In this document: one piece after another, positions 16,397-25,800 of the stretch | How the letters are laid out: each line of letters begins with the position of its first letter | How positions within the stretch are numbered: the first letter of the stretch is position 1 | DNA from: Stenotrophomonas sp. 610A2 | GTDB taxonomy: Bacteria; Pseudomonadota; Gammaproteobacteria; Xanthomonadales; Xanthomonadaceae | Assembly (NCBI RefSeq): GCF_030549615.1 | Contig: NZ_CP130832.1 | Coordinates: forward strand, 434,001 to 498,000 | Length of the DNA: 64,000 nt | Direction of reading: 5' to 3' | The notes under the pieces: model-generated | Database searches by the model: none | Told to the model about the DNA's origin: nothing | What the model saw: only the letters and a program-made list of their open reading frames with translations | Position numbers and translations under genes: made by a program

Positions 16397-16622
16397 GTCT
16401 ATCTAAAAAAGCTAATGGTCACCGGGAAGCGTGTCAACGCATGGATCTGGCCTGCCGCTCAGCGCCTTGCCTTGCGCTGCGGCGCCCGCGTGGCGGCGCT
16501 GTGTTGCCTGGTTTGTGCTTTTCACAGGGCGGAGGGCCCTGCAGCAGGCCGATATCCGCTCTTATGTGAAAAATTCATTACATATTCCTTGTGCGCCGCA
16601 GCATTTACTTGTTATTCAGTAA

Positions 16623-16644
16623 ACGGGACTCGTTTAGGTCCCGT
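16623..16644 (+). promoter_or_regulatory. Hairpin in leader of TonB receptor gene
   Basis: ACGGGAC and GTCCCGT form a 7-bp stem with an 8-base loop (TCGTTTAG), ending 34 bases before the receptor start codon. No T-tract follows, so it is not a terminator. It could affect messenger stability or translation, or be an operator. The rest of 16400-16677 holds no convincing gene. Confidence 0.4.
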
Positions 16645-16677
16645 TAACTTTATATGAAGCCAATTTTGGGGGAACAG

Positions 16678-19600
16678 ATGATCAAACGATCCAAACAATT
16701 GCGGCGTGCGGGGTTGACCGTCGCGCTGGGCCTCTGCCTCGCAAGTGCCGCGCAGGCGCAGTCGGTGACAGGCAGCATCTTTGGCCAAGCGCCTGCCGGG
16801 GAAGGCACGAGCGTGGTGATCCGCAACCTGGGTACCGGTGCCACGCGCACCTTCCAGGTGGATGCGACCGGCAGGTACCGCGCCACCGATCTGACCAACG
16901 GCCGCTACAGCGTCGAGTTGCAGCGCAATGGGGCGATCCTGGGGACGCAGGACAACGTCGTCGTCAACATTTCCAGCGGCACCGAGGTGTCCTTTGCCGA
17001 TGCTGGCGCGGGCAGTGGTGCCTTGAACCTGGATCGCGTTGAAGTGCGTGCCTTCAGTGGTTCCTCTGTGGACGTGTCGCAGGTCGACATCCGTACCGTC
17101 TTCACTTACGAAGACCTGCAGAAGCTGCCGGTGGCTCGCGACGTCACCGCGGTCGCGCTGCTCGCACCGGGCGCGGTGGCCAGTACCAGCTACGGCGGCG
17201 TGGCCAGCTTCGGTGGTTCGGCCGCTTCGGAAAATGCGTACTACATCAATGGCTATGCGGTGACCAATCCGCTCAAGTCGATCGGTTTCTACACGCTGCC
17301 GTATGAAGCGATCGCGCAGCAGCAGGTGTTGACCGGTGGCTACGGTGCCGACTTCGGGCGCTCCACCGGCGGCGTGGTGAACATCGTGACCCAGCGCGGT
17401 ACCAATGACTGGAAGGCCGGTGCCTACACCATCTGGACGCCTGAATCGCTGCGCGCTTCGCAACGCGACACCTTGTATCCGAATACCGGCCATTTCACCG
17501 CCGATGATCCGCGTGGCCCGGCCTACAGGACAGACGGCAAGCTGTACGTGTACCGCGACAAGAACAGTTCCTGGCAGGAGACCACCGGCGCCTACGTCGG
17601 CGGCCCGCTGATCAAGGACCGCTTGTTCTTCTTCGGTAACGTCGAGTTGACCAAGTCCGATGGCAACAGCGTCCGTTATGCGACGAATGCCTCGGCGGCC
17701 AACCAGCGCAATGGCTGGAACGACTACACCTATGACTACCCGCGCTGGGCGGCGAAGGTCGATTGGAACATCACCGACAACCACGTGCTGGAACTGACCG
17801 GTGTATCCGATGTCACCAAGTACGACGCGGACTACTACCAGTTCAACTACAGCGACTTCAGCCACGGCAACGTGCAGAACGGTGGCGTTGAAACCAAGGA
17901 CGACGCCAAGCTCTACATCGCCAAGTACACCGGCTACTTGACCGAGAACCTCACGCTGTCGGCGCTTTACGGCCAGCAGAAGATCGAGCACAGCCAGAAG
18001 CTGTTCAACTACGACCCGAGCTGCCCCTACATCAGCGCCAGCGCCACGGCGCAGGCACCCGGCCTGACCTATACCAGCTGCCAGAGCTCGACGGCGCTGG
18101 TTGCTGCCGATGGTGCGTTCGATGAAACCAAGGGAGGCCGTTTCGACCTGGCATGGCAACTGGGCGACCACCAGATCCGCATCGGCTATGACCGCCAGGA
18201 TGCGGAGTCCTTGACCGGCACCACCTATCCGGGCGGCTACGGTTGGATCTATGGACGCGCCACCAATCCCAGCACCGCGGTTGATCCCTCGCATGGTGTC
18301 GGTTCGCCGGCCAGTGCCGGTGGCCTGGGTGCGCAGGGCTATTACGTGTACCGCTACTACAGCACCCAGCTTGCCCGGCCGAAGACCGAGCAGGCCGCAC
18401 AGTACATCGAGGACCGTTGGCAGGTCACCGATGACGTGTTGCTGTCGCTGGGCCTGCGCAACGAGCAGTTCACCAACTTCACCGGCACCGGCGAGAAGTA
18501 CATCAGCCAGCGTCACCAGTTGGCCCCGCGCCTCGGTGTTGCATGGGATGTCTTCGGCGACTCGTCGTTGAAGCTGTTCGCCAATGCCGGCCGTTACCAC
18601 CTGGCCATTCCCAACAACGTTGCAGTGCGCGCGGCATCGGGTTCGCTGATCACCAGCGAATACTTCACCTACACAGGCATCGACCCGAACACCGGTGCGC
18701 CAACTGGCCTGAACTCCATCCCGGTGGATGCAAGCCTGGGCTACACCTGCTCCGGCAACGCGGTCTCTTCCAACAAGGAGTGCGGCGAAGCGCCGAATCC
18801 GCGGACTTTGGCGGCGATCGACATCAAGTCGCATTACCAGGATGAATACATCGTCGGCCTGGAGCAGCAGCTGACCCCGGACACCACCTGGGGTGCCAAG
18901 TTCACCTACCGTGAGCTCAAGAGCGCGATCGACGACACCTGCACACCGGCACTGGGTGGCGCCTGCTTCTTGTTCAATCCGGGCGTGGGCAATACGTTCT
19001 GGGAAGAGCAGGCCGATGGCAGCTTCGAGAAGGTCCACTACTCGGCGGCTGACCTGAATCTGCCCAAGCTCAAGCGCAAGTACTATGCGCTGGACCTGTA
19101 CGCTGAGAAGCGCACTGCCAAGTGGTACGGCAAGGTCGAGTACACCTTCTCGCGCAACTACGGCAACACCGAGGGCCAGCTGGCTTCGGACCTGGATACC
19201 GGTTCGGGCGGCCAGGAAGACGTCTCGGTCACCCAGGACTGGGATCTGCCGCAGCTGATGCAGGGAGCCAACGGTCTGTTGCCCAATCACCGTGCACACG
19301 TGTTGAAGGCATTCGGCTATCTGCAGCTGACCCCGGAATGGCGTGCTGGTTCCACGTTGACGATCAGCTCCGGCCGTCCGCGTAACTGCACCAGCATGTA
19401 CCCGACCCCGGATGCCGGCCTCTACAACGGCTCGTACTACTGGTACTGCGGCCTGCCGGGCACCGGCACCAGCCCGACCAGTGCGAACTATGTCCCGCCG
19501 TCGGCCGACTACGGCCCGTCGCCGCGTGGTTCGCACGGGACCACCCCTTGGGGCTTTGACCTGGGCTTGAACGTTGCTTACAGCCCGGTCTGGGCCAAGG

Positions 19601-19779
19601 GCCTGACCTTGCAGGCCGATGTCATCAACGTCTTGAACCGTCAGATTCCGGGCAGCTATTACAGCCGTTATGCGGCCAGCCCGTATCGCGGTGCGAACGA
19701 TTACAACCCGCTGTATGGGCAGGAACTGAACTACACCCGCCCGCGCTACTTCCGCTTCACCGCTCGCTACGACTTCTGA
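16678..19779 (+). CDS. TonB-dependent receptor, Oar-like with carboxypeptidase regulatory-like domain
   Basis: The product is 1033 aa from MIKRSKQLRRAGL, with GGGGGA before the ATG; an ATG at 16654 is less likely. A signal peptide ends at AAQAQS. Next comes a carboxypeptidase-regulatory-like beta-sandwich (residues ~25-110: 'GTGATRTFQVDATGRYRATDLTNGRYSVEL'), then a plug domain ('FTYEDLQKLPVARDVTAVALLAPG', 'YYINGYAVTNPLKSIGFYTLPYEAIAQQQVLTGGYGADFGRSTGGVVNIVTQRG') and a 22-strand barrel ending RYFRFTARYDF. This is the Oar/CirA-type family expanded in Xanthomonadaceae. It takes up a large ligand across the outer membrane; the ligand cannot be told. It is monocistronic and has strong terminators. 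Confidence 0.9.
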   Translation: MIKRSKQLRRAGLTVALGLCLASAAQAQSVTGSIFGQAPAGEGTSVVIRNLGTGATRTFQVDATGRYRATDLTNGRYSVELQRNGAILGTQDNVVVNISSGTEVSFADAGAGSGALNLDRVEVRAFSGSSVDVSQVDIRTVFTYEDLQKLPVARDVTAVALLAPGAVASTSYGGVASFGGSAASENAYYINGYAVTNPLKSIGFYTLPYEAIAQQQVLTGGYGADFGRSTGGVVNIVTQRGTNDWKAGAYTIWTPESLRASQRDTLYPNTGHFTADDPRGPAYRTDGKLYVYRDKNSSWQETTGAYVGGPLIKDRLFFFGNVELTKSDGNSVRYATNASAANQRNGWNDYTYDYPRWAAKVDWNITDNHVLELTGVSDVTKYDADYYQFNYSDFSHGNVQNGGVETKDDAKLYIAKYTGYLTENLTLSALYGQQKIEHSQKLFNYDPSCPYISASATAQAPGLTYTSCQSSTALVAADGAFDETKGGRFDLAWQLGDHQIRIGYDRQDAESLTGTTYPGGYGWIYGRATNPSTAVDPSHGVGSPASAGGLGAQGYYVYRYYSTQLARPKTEQAAQYIEDRWQVTDDVLLSLGLRNEQFTNFTGTGEKYISQRHQLAPRLGVAWDVFGDSSLKLFANAGRYHLAIPNNVAVRAASGSLITSEYFTYTGIDPNTGAPTGLNSIPVDASLGYTCSGNAVSSNKECGEAPNPRTLAAIDIKSHYQDEYIVGLEQQLTPDTTWGAKFTYRELKSAIDDTCTPALGGACFLFNPGVGNTFWEEQADGSFEKVHYSAADLNLPKLKRKYYALDLYAEKRTAKWYGKVEYTFSRNYGNTEGQLASDLDTGSGGQEDVSVTQDWDLPQLMQGANGLLPNHRAHVLKAFGYLQLTPEWRAGSTLTISSGRPRNCTSMYPTPDAGLYNGSYYWYCGLPGTGTSPTSANYVPPSADYGPSPRGSHGTTPWGFDLGLNVAYSPVWAKGLTLQADVINVLNRQIPGSYYSRYAASPYRGANDYNPLYGQELNYTRPRYFRFTARYDF

Positions 19780-19818
19780 CGAAACCGAAAACGGAAAAGA
19801 TCAGAAGCGGTATCACCG

Positions 19819-19846
19819 GTGGGGTTGGCAGCAATGCCAACCCCAC
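19819..19846 (+). terminator. Long hairpin after TonB receptor
   Basis: A 12-bp perfect stem GTGGGGTTGGCA/TGCCAACCCCAC with a GCAA tetraloop. It is followed 15 bases later by a second, classical terminator, so it may protect the transcript 3' end and not end transcription itself. Confidence 0.6.
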
Positions 19847-19861
19847 CATCCACCTCTCTCC

Positions 19862-19885
19862 GCCCGCGTCAGCGGGCTTTTTTTT
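19862..19885 (+). terminator. Rho-independent terminator of TonB receptor gene
   Basis: Stem GCCCGC/GCGGGC with a GTCA loop, followed by a run of eight or more T. Classical intrinsic terminator about 85 bases after the receptor stop codon. Confidence 0.85.
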
Positions 19886-19913
19886 CAGCTCAAGGATCTT
19901 CCTGTTTGTTCTT

Positions 19914-20011
19914 GTGGGAGCGGCGTAAGCCGCGAAGCCAACATTTCCGCAGGCACTCAGTAGATGTGTCATCTGATGATCTGCGAGCTTCGCGGCTTAC
20001 GCCGCTCCTAC
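19914..20011. repeat. Inverted pair of REP/SMAG-like elements
   Basis: A 25-base copy at 19914-19938 (GTGGGAGCGGCGTAAGCCGC plus GAAGC) faces an almost perfect inverted copy at 19987-20011 that reads GTAGGAGCGGCG... on the other strand. They are separated by 48 bases. Each copy is itself partly palindromic (GCGGC-GTAA-GCCGC). The GTAG head and dispersed intergenic habit match the SMAG/REP elements of Stenotrophomonas, thought to be mobilised by RAYT transposases. Confidence 0.75.
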
Positions 20012-20036
20012 AAAGGCCGCCAGCGCCGCGAAAGCC

Positions 20037-20076
20037 ATGAAATAAAAATCCGATGCCAGGGGACTGGCATCGGATT
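20037..20076 (-). terminator. Rho-independent terminator of TerC-CBS gene
   Basis: On the minus strand a 13-bp perfect stem at 20047-20076 with a four-base loop is followed by TTTTTATTT. It lies 29 bases after the stop codon at 20105. Confidence 0.85.
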
Positions 20077-20104
20077 CGGGTCACTCAGGTGAGAAGGCGC
20101 CGGC

Positions 20105-21640
20105 CTATTCCCTGGCCAGTGCGGAAATCCGCGCCTTGCCGATACGCCGGCCTTCCAGATCCATCACCTGCAGCCGCCAGCCGCCGGATTCCACGATATC
20201 GCCAGCCACCGGCAGGCGTTCCAGCGCGTGCAGGAACAGGCCGGACAGGCTGACGTACATCGGGTTTCTTTCCAGTGTGATTCCGGTGATGCGTTCCACG
20301 TCCTCGATCGACATGGAGGCATCCACGATCCAGCTGCCGTCCACCTGCTCGGCGCCGAAGTCGGCGTCGCGGGTATCGGCAAGATCGCCGGCAATTGCCG
20401 CCAGCAGGTCGTTGGCGGTGACCAGGCCCTGCACGCTGCCGTACTCATCCACCACCACCGCGAGTGGGATGGGGTGCTGCTTGATGCGCTCCAGCGCACG
20501 CAGCGCGGTCGCGCCTTCGGGCAGCGTGAGTGGCTCGCGCAGGTAGTCCGCCAGTACCAATGGCTTGCCGGCGAGCACGCCGGCAAGCAGGTCACGGCTC
20601 TGCACCACGCCTTGCAGGTTATCCAGCTCGCCATCAGCCACCAGCAGACGGGTATGCGGCGAGCTCATCAACTGCGCGGTGGTGTGCTCTGGTCCCTTGC
20701 CAAGGTCGATCCACTGGATGTCGGCGCGCACGGTCATCACGCTTGCCACCGAGCGGTCGGCCAGTGCAAGTACGCCGCGGATCATGTCGTGCTCGGACGC
20801 GGCCAGTCCCGATGGCAGCTGGTCTTCCAGTTCGGGATTGTCACCGGCAGCGGTTGGCGCTGGGCGCGATCCAAGCAGTTTGAGCACCGCATTGGCGGTG
20901 CGTTGCCGGAATGAAAAGCTTCGTGCGTGCTTCTCGCGGTTGAACTGTGTCCACTGGTTGAAGCCCTCGATCAACACCGAGAACGCAATCGCCGCGTAGA
21001 GATAACCCTTGGGAATCTTGAAGCCCAGGCCTTCGGCCACCAGGCTGAAGCCGATCATCAACAGGAAGCCAAGGCACAGGATCACCACCGTCGGGTGACG
21101 GTTGACGAAACTGGTGAGCGGCTTGCTGGCAAGCATCATCACGGCCATGGCAATGGTTACCGCGGCGAACATCACGCCGAGGTGGTCGACCATGCCGACC
21201 GCAGTGATCACCGAATCCAGCGAGAACACCGCATCGAGGATGACGATCTGGGTTACCACCAGGCCGAAGCTGGCGTACACCTTGTTGTCGCCGGTTTCGT
21301 GCGAGCGTCCTTCGAGCCGCTCATGCAGCTCCATCGTCGCCTTGAACAACAGAAACAGACCGCCGATCAGCAGGATCAGGTCACGGCCGGAGAAGGCGTG
21401 GTCGAATACGGAGAACAGCGGCGTGGTAAGCCGCATGATCCAGGACAGCGTTGCCAGCAGGCCCAGTCGCATCACCAGCGCCAGGCTCAAACCGATGAGG
21501 CGGGCCTTGTCACGCTGGTGTGGGGGAAGCTTGTCCGCAAGGATCGCGATGAAGACGAGGTTGTCGATGCCGAGGATGATTTCGAGAACGACAAGTGTAG
21601 AAAGACCCATCCAGATTGTTGGGTCGGATAACCATTCCAT
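20105..21640 (-). CDS. TerC-family membrane protein with CBS pair and CorC/HlyC domain
   Basis: The product is 511 aa from [10 protein letters not shown]. Residues 1-235 are a TerC domain with seven helices and the motifs '[20 protein letters not shown]' and '[20 protein letters not shown]', whose acidic residues are expected to bind metal. After a linker come two CBS domains (~310-430: '[17 protein letters not shown]' and '[30 protein letters not shown]') and a C-terminal transporter-associated domain ('[20 protein letters not shown]...[21 protein letters not shown]'). This is the E. coli YegH/YoaE architecture. A role in metal-ion homeostasis, possibly manganese export to the periplasm, is inferred from the TerC family. 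It is monocistronic. Confidence 0.9.
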   Translation of the reverse strand: MEWLSDPTIWMGLSTLVVLEIILGIDNLVFIAILADKLPPHQRDKARLIGLSLALVMRLGLLATLSWIMRLTTPLFSVFDHAFSGRDLILLIGGLFLLFKATMELHERLEGRSHETGDNKVYASFGLVVTQIVILDAVFSLDSVITAVGMVDHLGVMFAAVTIAMAVMMLASKPLTSFVNRHPTVVILCLGFLLMIGFSLVAEGLGFKIPKGYLYAAIAFSVLIEGFNQWTQFNREKHARSFSFRQRTANAVLKLLGSRPAPTAAGDNPELEDQLPSGLAASEHDMIRGVLALADRSVASVMTVRADIQWIDLGKGPEHTTAQLMSSPHTRLLVADGELDNLQGVVQSRDLLAGVLAGKPLVLADYLREPLTLPEGATALRALERIKQHPIPLAVVVDEYGSVQGLVTANDLLAAIAGDLADTRDADFGAEQVDGSWIVDASMSIEDVERITGITLERNPMYVSLSGLFLHALERLPVAGDIVESGGWRLQVMDLEGRRIGKARISALARE

Positions 21641-21787
21641 GCAGTGTTGGGGTAGCGGAGGAACCCCGATCATCGCACGCTGCAGCGGCGTGATTCATTC
21701 GAGCCAGCCGATTTGTGCGGTTGTTCATTTTCGCATTCATACGCTTCCGGCAGCGCTGGATTGTCATTCTTGGAACGATAAACGCAG

Positions 21788-22250
21788 CTACAGCGAGTCC
21801 ATCAGTCCCTGCCACATCGTGTCACGCCAGGCTTTCATGGGCTCAGGCCCTTCGTAGACCAGTTCCACGTACAGGCATCTCGACGATGCCAACGTAGGTG
21901 AGGCCGTAGCGGCGGCGTGCTCCTCCGGCAATGGCGTGGACGAACATTCGTGCAGCTGGCGCAGGAAACCTGCGCGGACAATTTCAAGGAACTTCACGTA
22001 CAGCTGGCCGATGATGTCCCTATGCGTTGCCGGTGGCAGGAATGCCATGCGCAGCAGATAGCGCAGGTGCACCGATTCCTCGTAGCGGGCGGCAATGGAG
22101 CGTACATAGGCGGCGCCGGGCCCTGTTGCCGTGGCAACGCTGGCCAGCGTTGCCACGTAGTCGCTCTCGATTGCCGCGGCGATGTCGTTGAGCGATGCGC
22201 CGTCGTAAACGTGGATGGCAAAGGACGAGCAGGCAATGCAGGCCGTCGCC
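21788..22250 (-). pseudogene. Decayed TetR-family regulator, paralogue of the gene at 14485
   Basis: Near 22250-22145 the minus strand encodes 'ACIACSSFAIHVYDGASLNDIAAAIES', matching the first helices of the TetR protein at 14485-15084 (EAALAHFAITGYDGASLNEIA). About 28 codons covering the recognition helix are deleted, and the frame then continues 'GPGAAYVRSIAARYEESVHLRYLLRMAFLPPATHRDIIGQ', again parallel to that protein. Between about 21925 and 21875 a frameshift puts 'RRYGLTYVGIVE' in another frame, before 'LYVELVYEGPEPMKAWRDTMWQGLMDSL' resumes. With the DNA-binding helix gone and two indels it cannot be functional. No MFS partner gene remains. Confidence 0.8.
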
Positions 22251-22259
22251 GGATGTTGG

Positions 22260-22403
22260 TCAGGCCAAGGTCAGCCGGCAACCATCGCTGGTGTGTTCCT
22301 GCAGGACCCGATTGGAAGTGGGTGCATCCGCAGTACCAGTCAGCGCAGAAGCAGCACCGGCCGTCGTTTCAATCTGCTCTTCGGTGAACTTCGGCTTCTT
22401 CAT
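22260..22403 (-). mobile_element. Possible IS3-family OrfA remnant (N-terminus only)
   Basis: The minus strand starts with MKKPKFTEEQI, which is the characteristic opening of the OrfA transposase protein of IS3-group elements of the MKKSKFTEEQI type. After these 11 residues the homology stops and the frame continues with unrelated sequence to 22260. No OrfB, terminal repeat or target duplication is visible. This is at most a scrap of an insertion sequence, in keeping with the TetR pseudogene beside it. Confidence 0.35.
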
Positions 22404-22828
22404 AGCAAAACCAGCTCTCTGCTTGGGATTGGTTTGGCCGAGTCTTTCTACTGTTGTATGGCCCCAGAAGCTGGGAGTTGGCCACCTCTCCTGAGGCGCA
22501 GGAAGGAGCCGCGAATGAAGTACTGCAGTGCGTAGTGGGCGGCTGGGCCGCGAGAGAGAACAGATTTCCAAATCACTCGCGGCTCCCCTTCCGGCGCCGC
22601 GATCGACAGATCTCCGAGCTCCAGGATGATTTCGTAGCCCTGGCTATGGCTCGGCAAGTCGTACTCAAACCGTTGGATGGATTGCGGCGCCTGAGCCGAA
22701 AGAACTCGCACTTGGCGATGCAGATCCTGCTGTGCGCTGCCTATGGCGTGTGGTGATGCTGGTGCTGACCTCACCGTTGGTGGCAGGGGTCTGCGAATCT
22801 GGATTTGATTTCGGGCCACCAAATGCAG
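22404..22828. other. Gene-poor stretch before first autotransporter
   Basis: A minus-strand frame of 124 codons (22448-22822) is open and includes a plausible segment 'QRFEYDLPSHSQGYEIILELGDLSIAAPEGEPRVIWKSVL'. The rest is poor, no family is recognised and no ribosome binding site is clear. It may be a broken gene. No other feature is supported here. Confidence 0.35.
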
Positions 22829-22852
22829 ACGGGGCGCGATATCGCGCCCCGT
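22829..22852 (-). terminator. GC-rich palindrome downstream of first autotransporter
   Basis: A 24-base perfect palindrome built on GGGGCGCGATATCGCGCCCC lies 22 bases after the autotransporter stop codon. No strong T-run follows on the minus strand, so it is a weak or factor-assisted terminator, or a 3'-end stabiliser. Confidence 0.55.
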
Positions 22853-22874
22853 CCTTTCAATTACCTTGCTGGCC

Positions 22875-25800
22875 TTACCAGCTCAGCTTCACTCCCAACT
22901 GCGCGCCGATGTCCTTGAAGCCGTAGCTGCCGCGCTGCTGGCTGATTTCGCCCCAGCCACTCCAGCCCTTGCCCAGCTCCAGCTGCGCGCCAGTCTTGAC
23001 CTCCATGATGTTGTTCGACAGATCGCGGCTCAAGCGCTCACCGTCCATCGCAATGGTCACGTCGTTGCCGCCGGACCACCAGTTCACTGCCGCGTACGGT
23101 TGCACCCGGTTGTAATCCTTGCCCAGCGGACGGGTATAGACCCGTGCGCCCAGGCGGGTGGTGGTGCCACCGGCGGTGTGGCTCTGCACCAGGGTGCCGT
23201 TCTGCTCGCGTACGTCGTCGCTGCTGAAATTGCTGTAGATCACCTGGGCCTGCGGCTCGACATAGACGCCGACGCGCTCGCCTTCATGCACCTTGAGGGC
23301 GTAGCCCGCTTCCAGCGATGCACTGCGGACCGTGGAGTCGTACTGCTCGGTGCCCAGGTAGTCGCCCTTGACCGTGTTGTCGAAGCGGCCGTACTGCGCC
23401 GCGGCGTCCACATACAGCCCCTCCGGGCCATCCGCGTTCTGGAACCAGGTGCCATACACGCCCACATTGCGGCCCTTCACCTCACCAGTGGCCTGATGGT
23501 CGCTGACATTGGACCTGCCATGGGTGGTGGCACGGCCGTAGCCACCCATCACGCCGGCATGGATGCGACCCTCGCCCACCGCGAACTGCTTCTCCGCGCC
23601 GACCTGCACCACCGAGGCATCGGTGCTGATGTCGATCTGGCCGCCCACGGTGCCGGCGTCCAGCTTACGGCTCTGCACACGGGCCCAGGACGTGTAGCCC
23701 GTACCGTCTTCGCGTGCGCCCAGGCCCGGCTCGCCGACACGGTCGTGCATTGTGTTCTGGAACATGCGCAGCGCGGCGACCTGGTTGCCCAAGTAGACAG
23801 CCGGTTCGGGGCGCAGCACCGGGATCGGCACAACGGGCTGCTCCGGCGCAACCGGCGGATCGATCGGATCAATCGGATCAATCGGATCAATCGGATCGAC
23901 CGGATCGACCGGATCGACCGGATCAACTGGATCAACTGGATCAACCGGATCAACCGGATCAACCGGATCAACCGGATCAATCGGATCAATCGGATCAACC
24001 GGATCAACCGGATCAATCGGATCAATCGGATCAATCGGATCAATCGGCGCTTCCGAACGCAGGTACCAGTTGCCATCGTCCGGGGTATTCCGGCCGCCTT
24101 GGTACAGCTGATAGTCGTACAGACCCGCCACGGCACGGCCTTGCAGCTGGAACACGCCATCGGACGCGCCACCCACGTGGATCAGCTCGATTCCGTTGTC
24201 GGTGGCCGCGCCGGCGCCGCCTGCATTGCGTACCTGCACGAAGCTGTTGCCACTGGTGCTGCCTTCCACCACCAGTTTGTCGGTGGCCGAACTGTCATCG
24301 CCCAGCACGGTGTTCATCAGCAGCGTACCGTCGTTGCCAATGTAGTCGCCGGCGATGGTCAGCGTGGTTCCGGCAGTGTTATCCGCATCATGGAAGGCCA
24401 CCATGCCGCTGTTGTGCAGCGAAGCGAGCGACTGATCGAATCCGTTCAGGGCCAACGAGGCCCCGTTGTCCACGGTGTGCTCCGAGGCCGAGCTGAAGGC
24501 ACCGGCGATACCGGCTTTCAATGTGCCGGCCTGGACCGACGTGGTCCCGGCATAGTCATTGGCCCCCGCCAGCGTAGTGGTGCCGGTGTTGAACTTGTTC
24601 ACATCCAGCTTGCCATCCAGCACCGGCGCAAAGTCGATGTCGTCGACATGGTCGAAGTTGACCGTGGCAGTGCCATCGCCGCCAGTGATGCTGGCTGTGT
24701 CCAAGGTTCCGGCACGTCCACCAGCACCGATGTTCACCTCGCCGGTGGAACCGGCGCCGGATGCCAGCTGCAACGCACTGCCACGCACAGAACCTTCGTC
24801 GAGCACATTCAGGGTGCCGGCACCTTTGTCCCCCACGGTGATGGAACCAGAGGCGTCGAGGGTCGATCCGGTGCCGCTGACGCTTATCGTGCCGGCGCCA
24901 TCCGCCGTTCCATGGAAGCGATTGGCGCCACTGGACTTGCCGCCGACGATGACGTTTCCACCCGCGGCTACCTGTCCGCCGGCGTCCACGATCAGGGTAC
25001 CTTCCGCTCCCGCGCCGGCGCCAAGCGACAGGTCCCCGGAGTTGATCCAGCGCGACCCGGTGCCGCGCACGGCAACGCTGCCTTCGGCACCTGCGAAGTT
25101 GCCAATCCCTGCGCCGAAAGACGACGTAACGGTGCCGCCATCGAGGATGTCCATCGTGCCTCTGCCGTTGTGCCCGACGGACAGGTCGGTCGAGCTCATG
25201 CTTGAGCCGTGGCCGGTGACGGTGACGCTGCCGTCACTGCTGACGTTGTTGCCGATCAATACCCATCTGTTCGTAGTGAAGCTGCCGCCGTCGGCAACCC
25301 TCAGGGCACCGGAGCCGAGTTGGCCGATGCTGGCTTCCATATCCACGGTGATGCTCGAGCCAGCGCCGGTAACGACCAGCTCGCTTGTGGTCGGGGTCAT
25401 GCGGGGGACGTCCGCCAGGCTACCGGTGCCGGCCACGAACAGCTTGCCCTTCACGTTGACGTTGCCGCCGTTGGAGATGGTTGCGCTACCCGCTCCGCGA
25501 GCGCCGACAAACAGGCTGTCCAGGTTGTCCCAGGTTGAACCGGCGCCATCAACGGTTACGGTGCCAACGCCGATGTTCTCGACGCCGACCCAAGCCGTTT
25601 GCGTGTTCGTGATCCTGCCCCCGTTCAGGACCGACAGGCTGCCATCACCCGCGCCGCCAACCTGAAGGTTGCCGCCCACGTCCCAATGGGCGCCACCGGT
25701 CACCGTTGCGTCGCCGCGACCGCCGACCCCGCTGCCCACGAAGGCTTGGCCACTGGTCACCGCAGCGCTGTTGTCGATCTGCAGGACGCCCTGGCCGCTG

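Noticed and set aside
16612..19536. A 974-codon open frame on the minus strand opposite the TonB receptor
   Set aside because: Antisense shadow of a high-GC gene: arginine- and valine-rich, with no recognisable domain. The plus-strand receptor is unambiguous.
23857..24046. Possible CRISPR array from the regular repeats in AT1 and AT3
   Set aside because: The units are 9 bases with no spacers and are translated as VDP/IDP. They are coding microsatellites.
22866..25205. A 779-codon open frame on the plus strand opposite AT1, with INR repeats
   Set aside because: It is the antisense of the autotransporter. The 9-bp repeat has no stop in any frame, and the rest is GC-rich antisense. It has no signal, domain or ribosome binding site.
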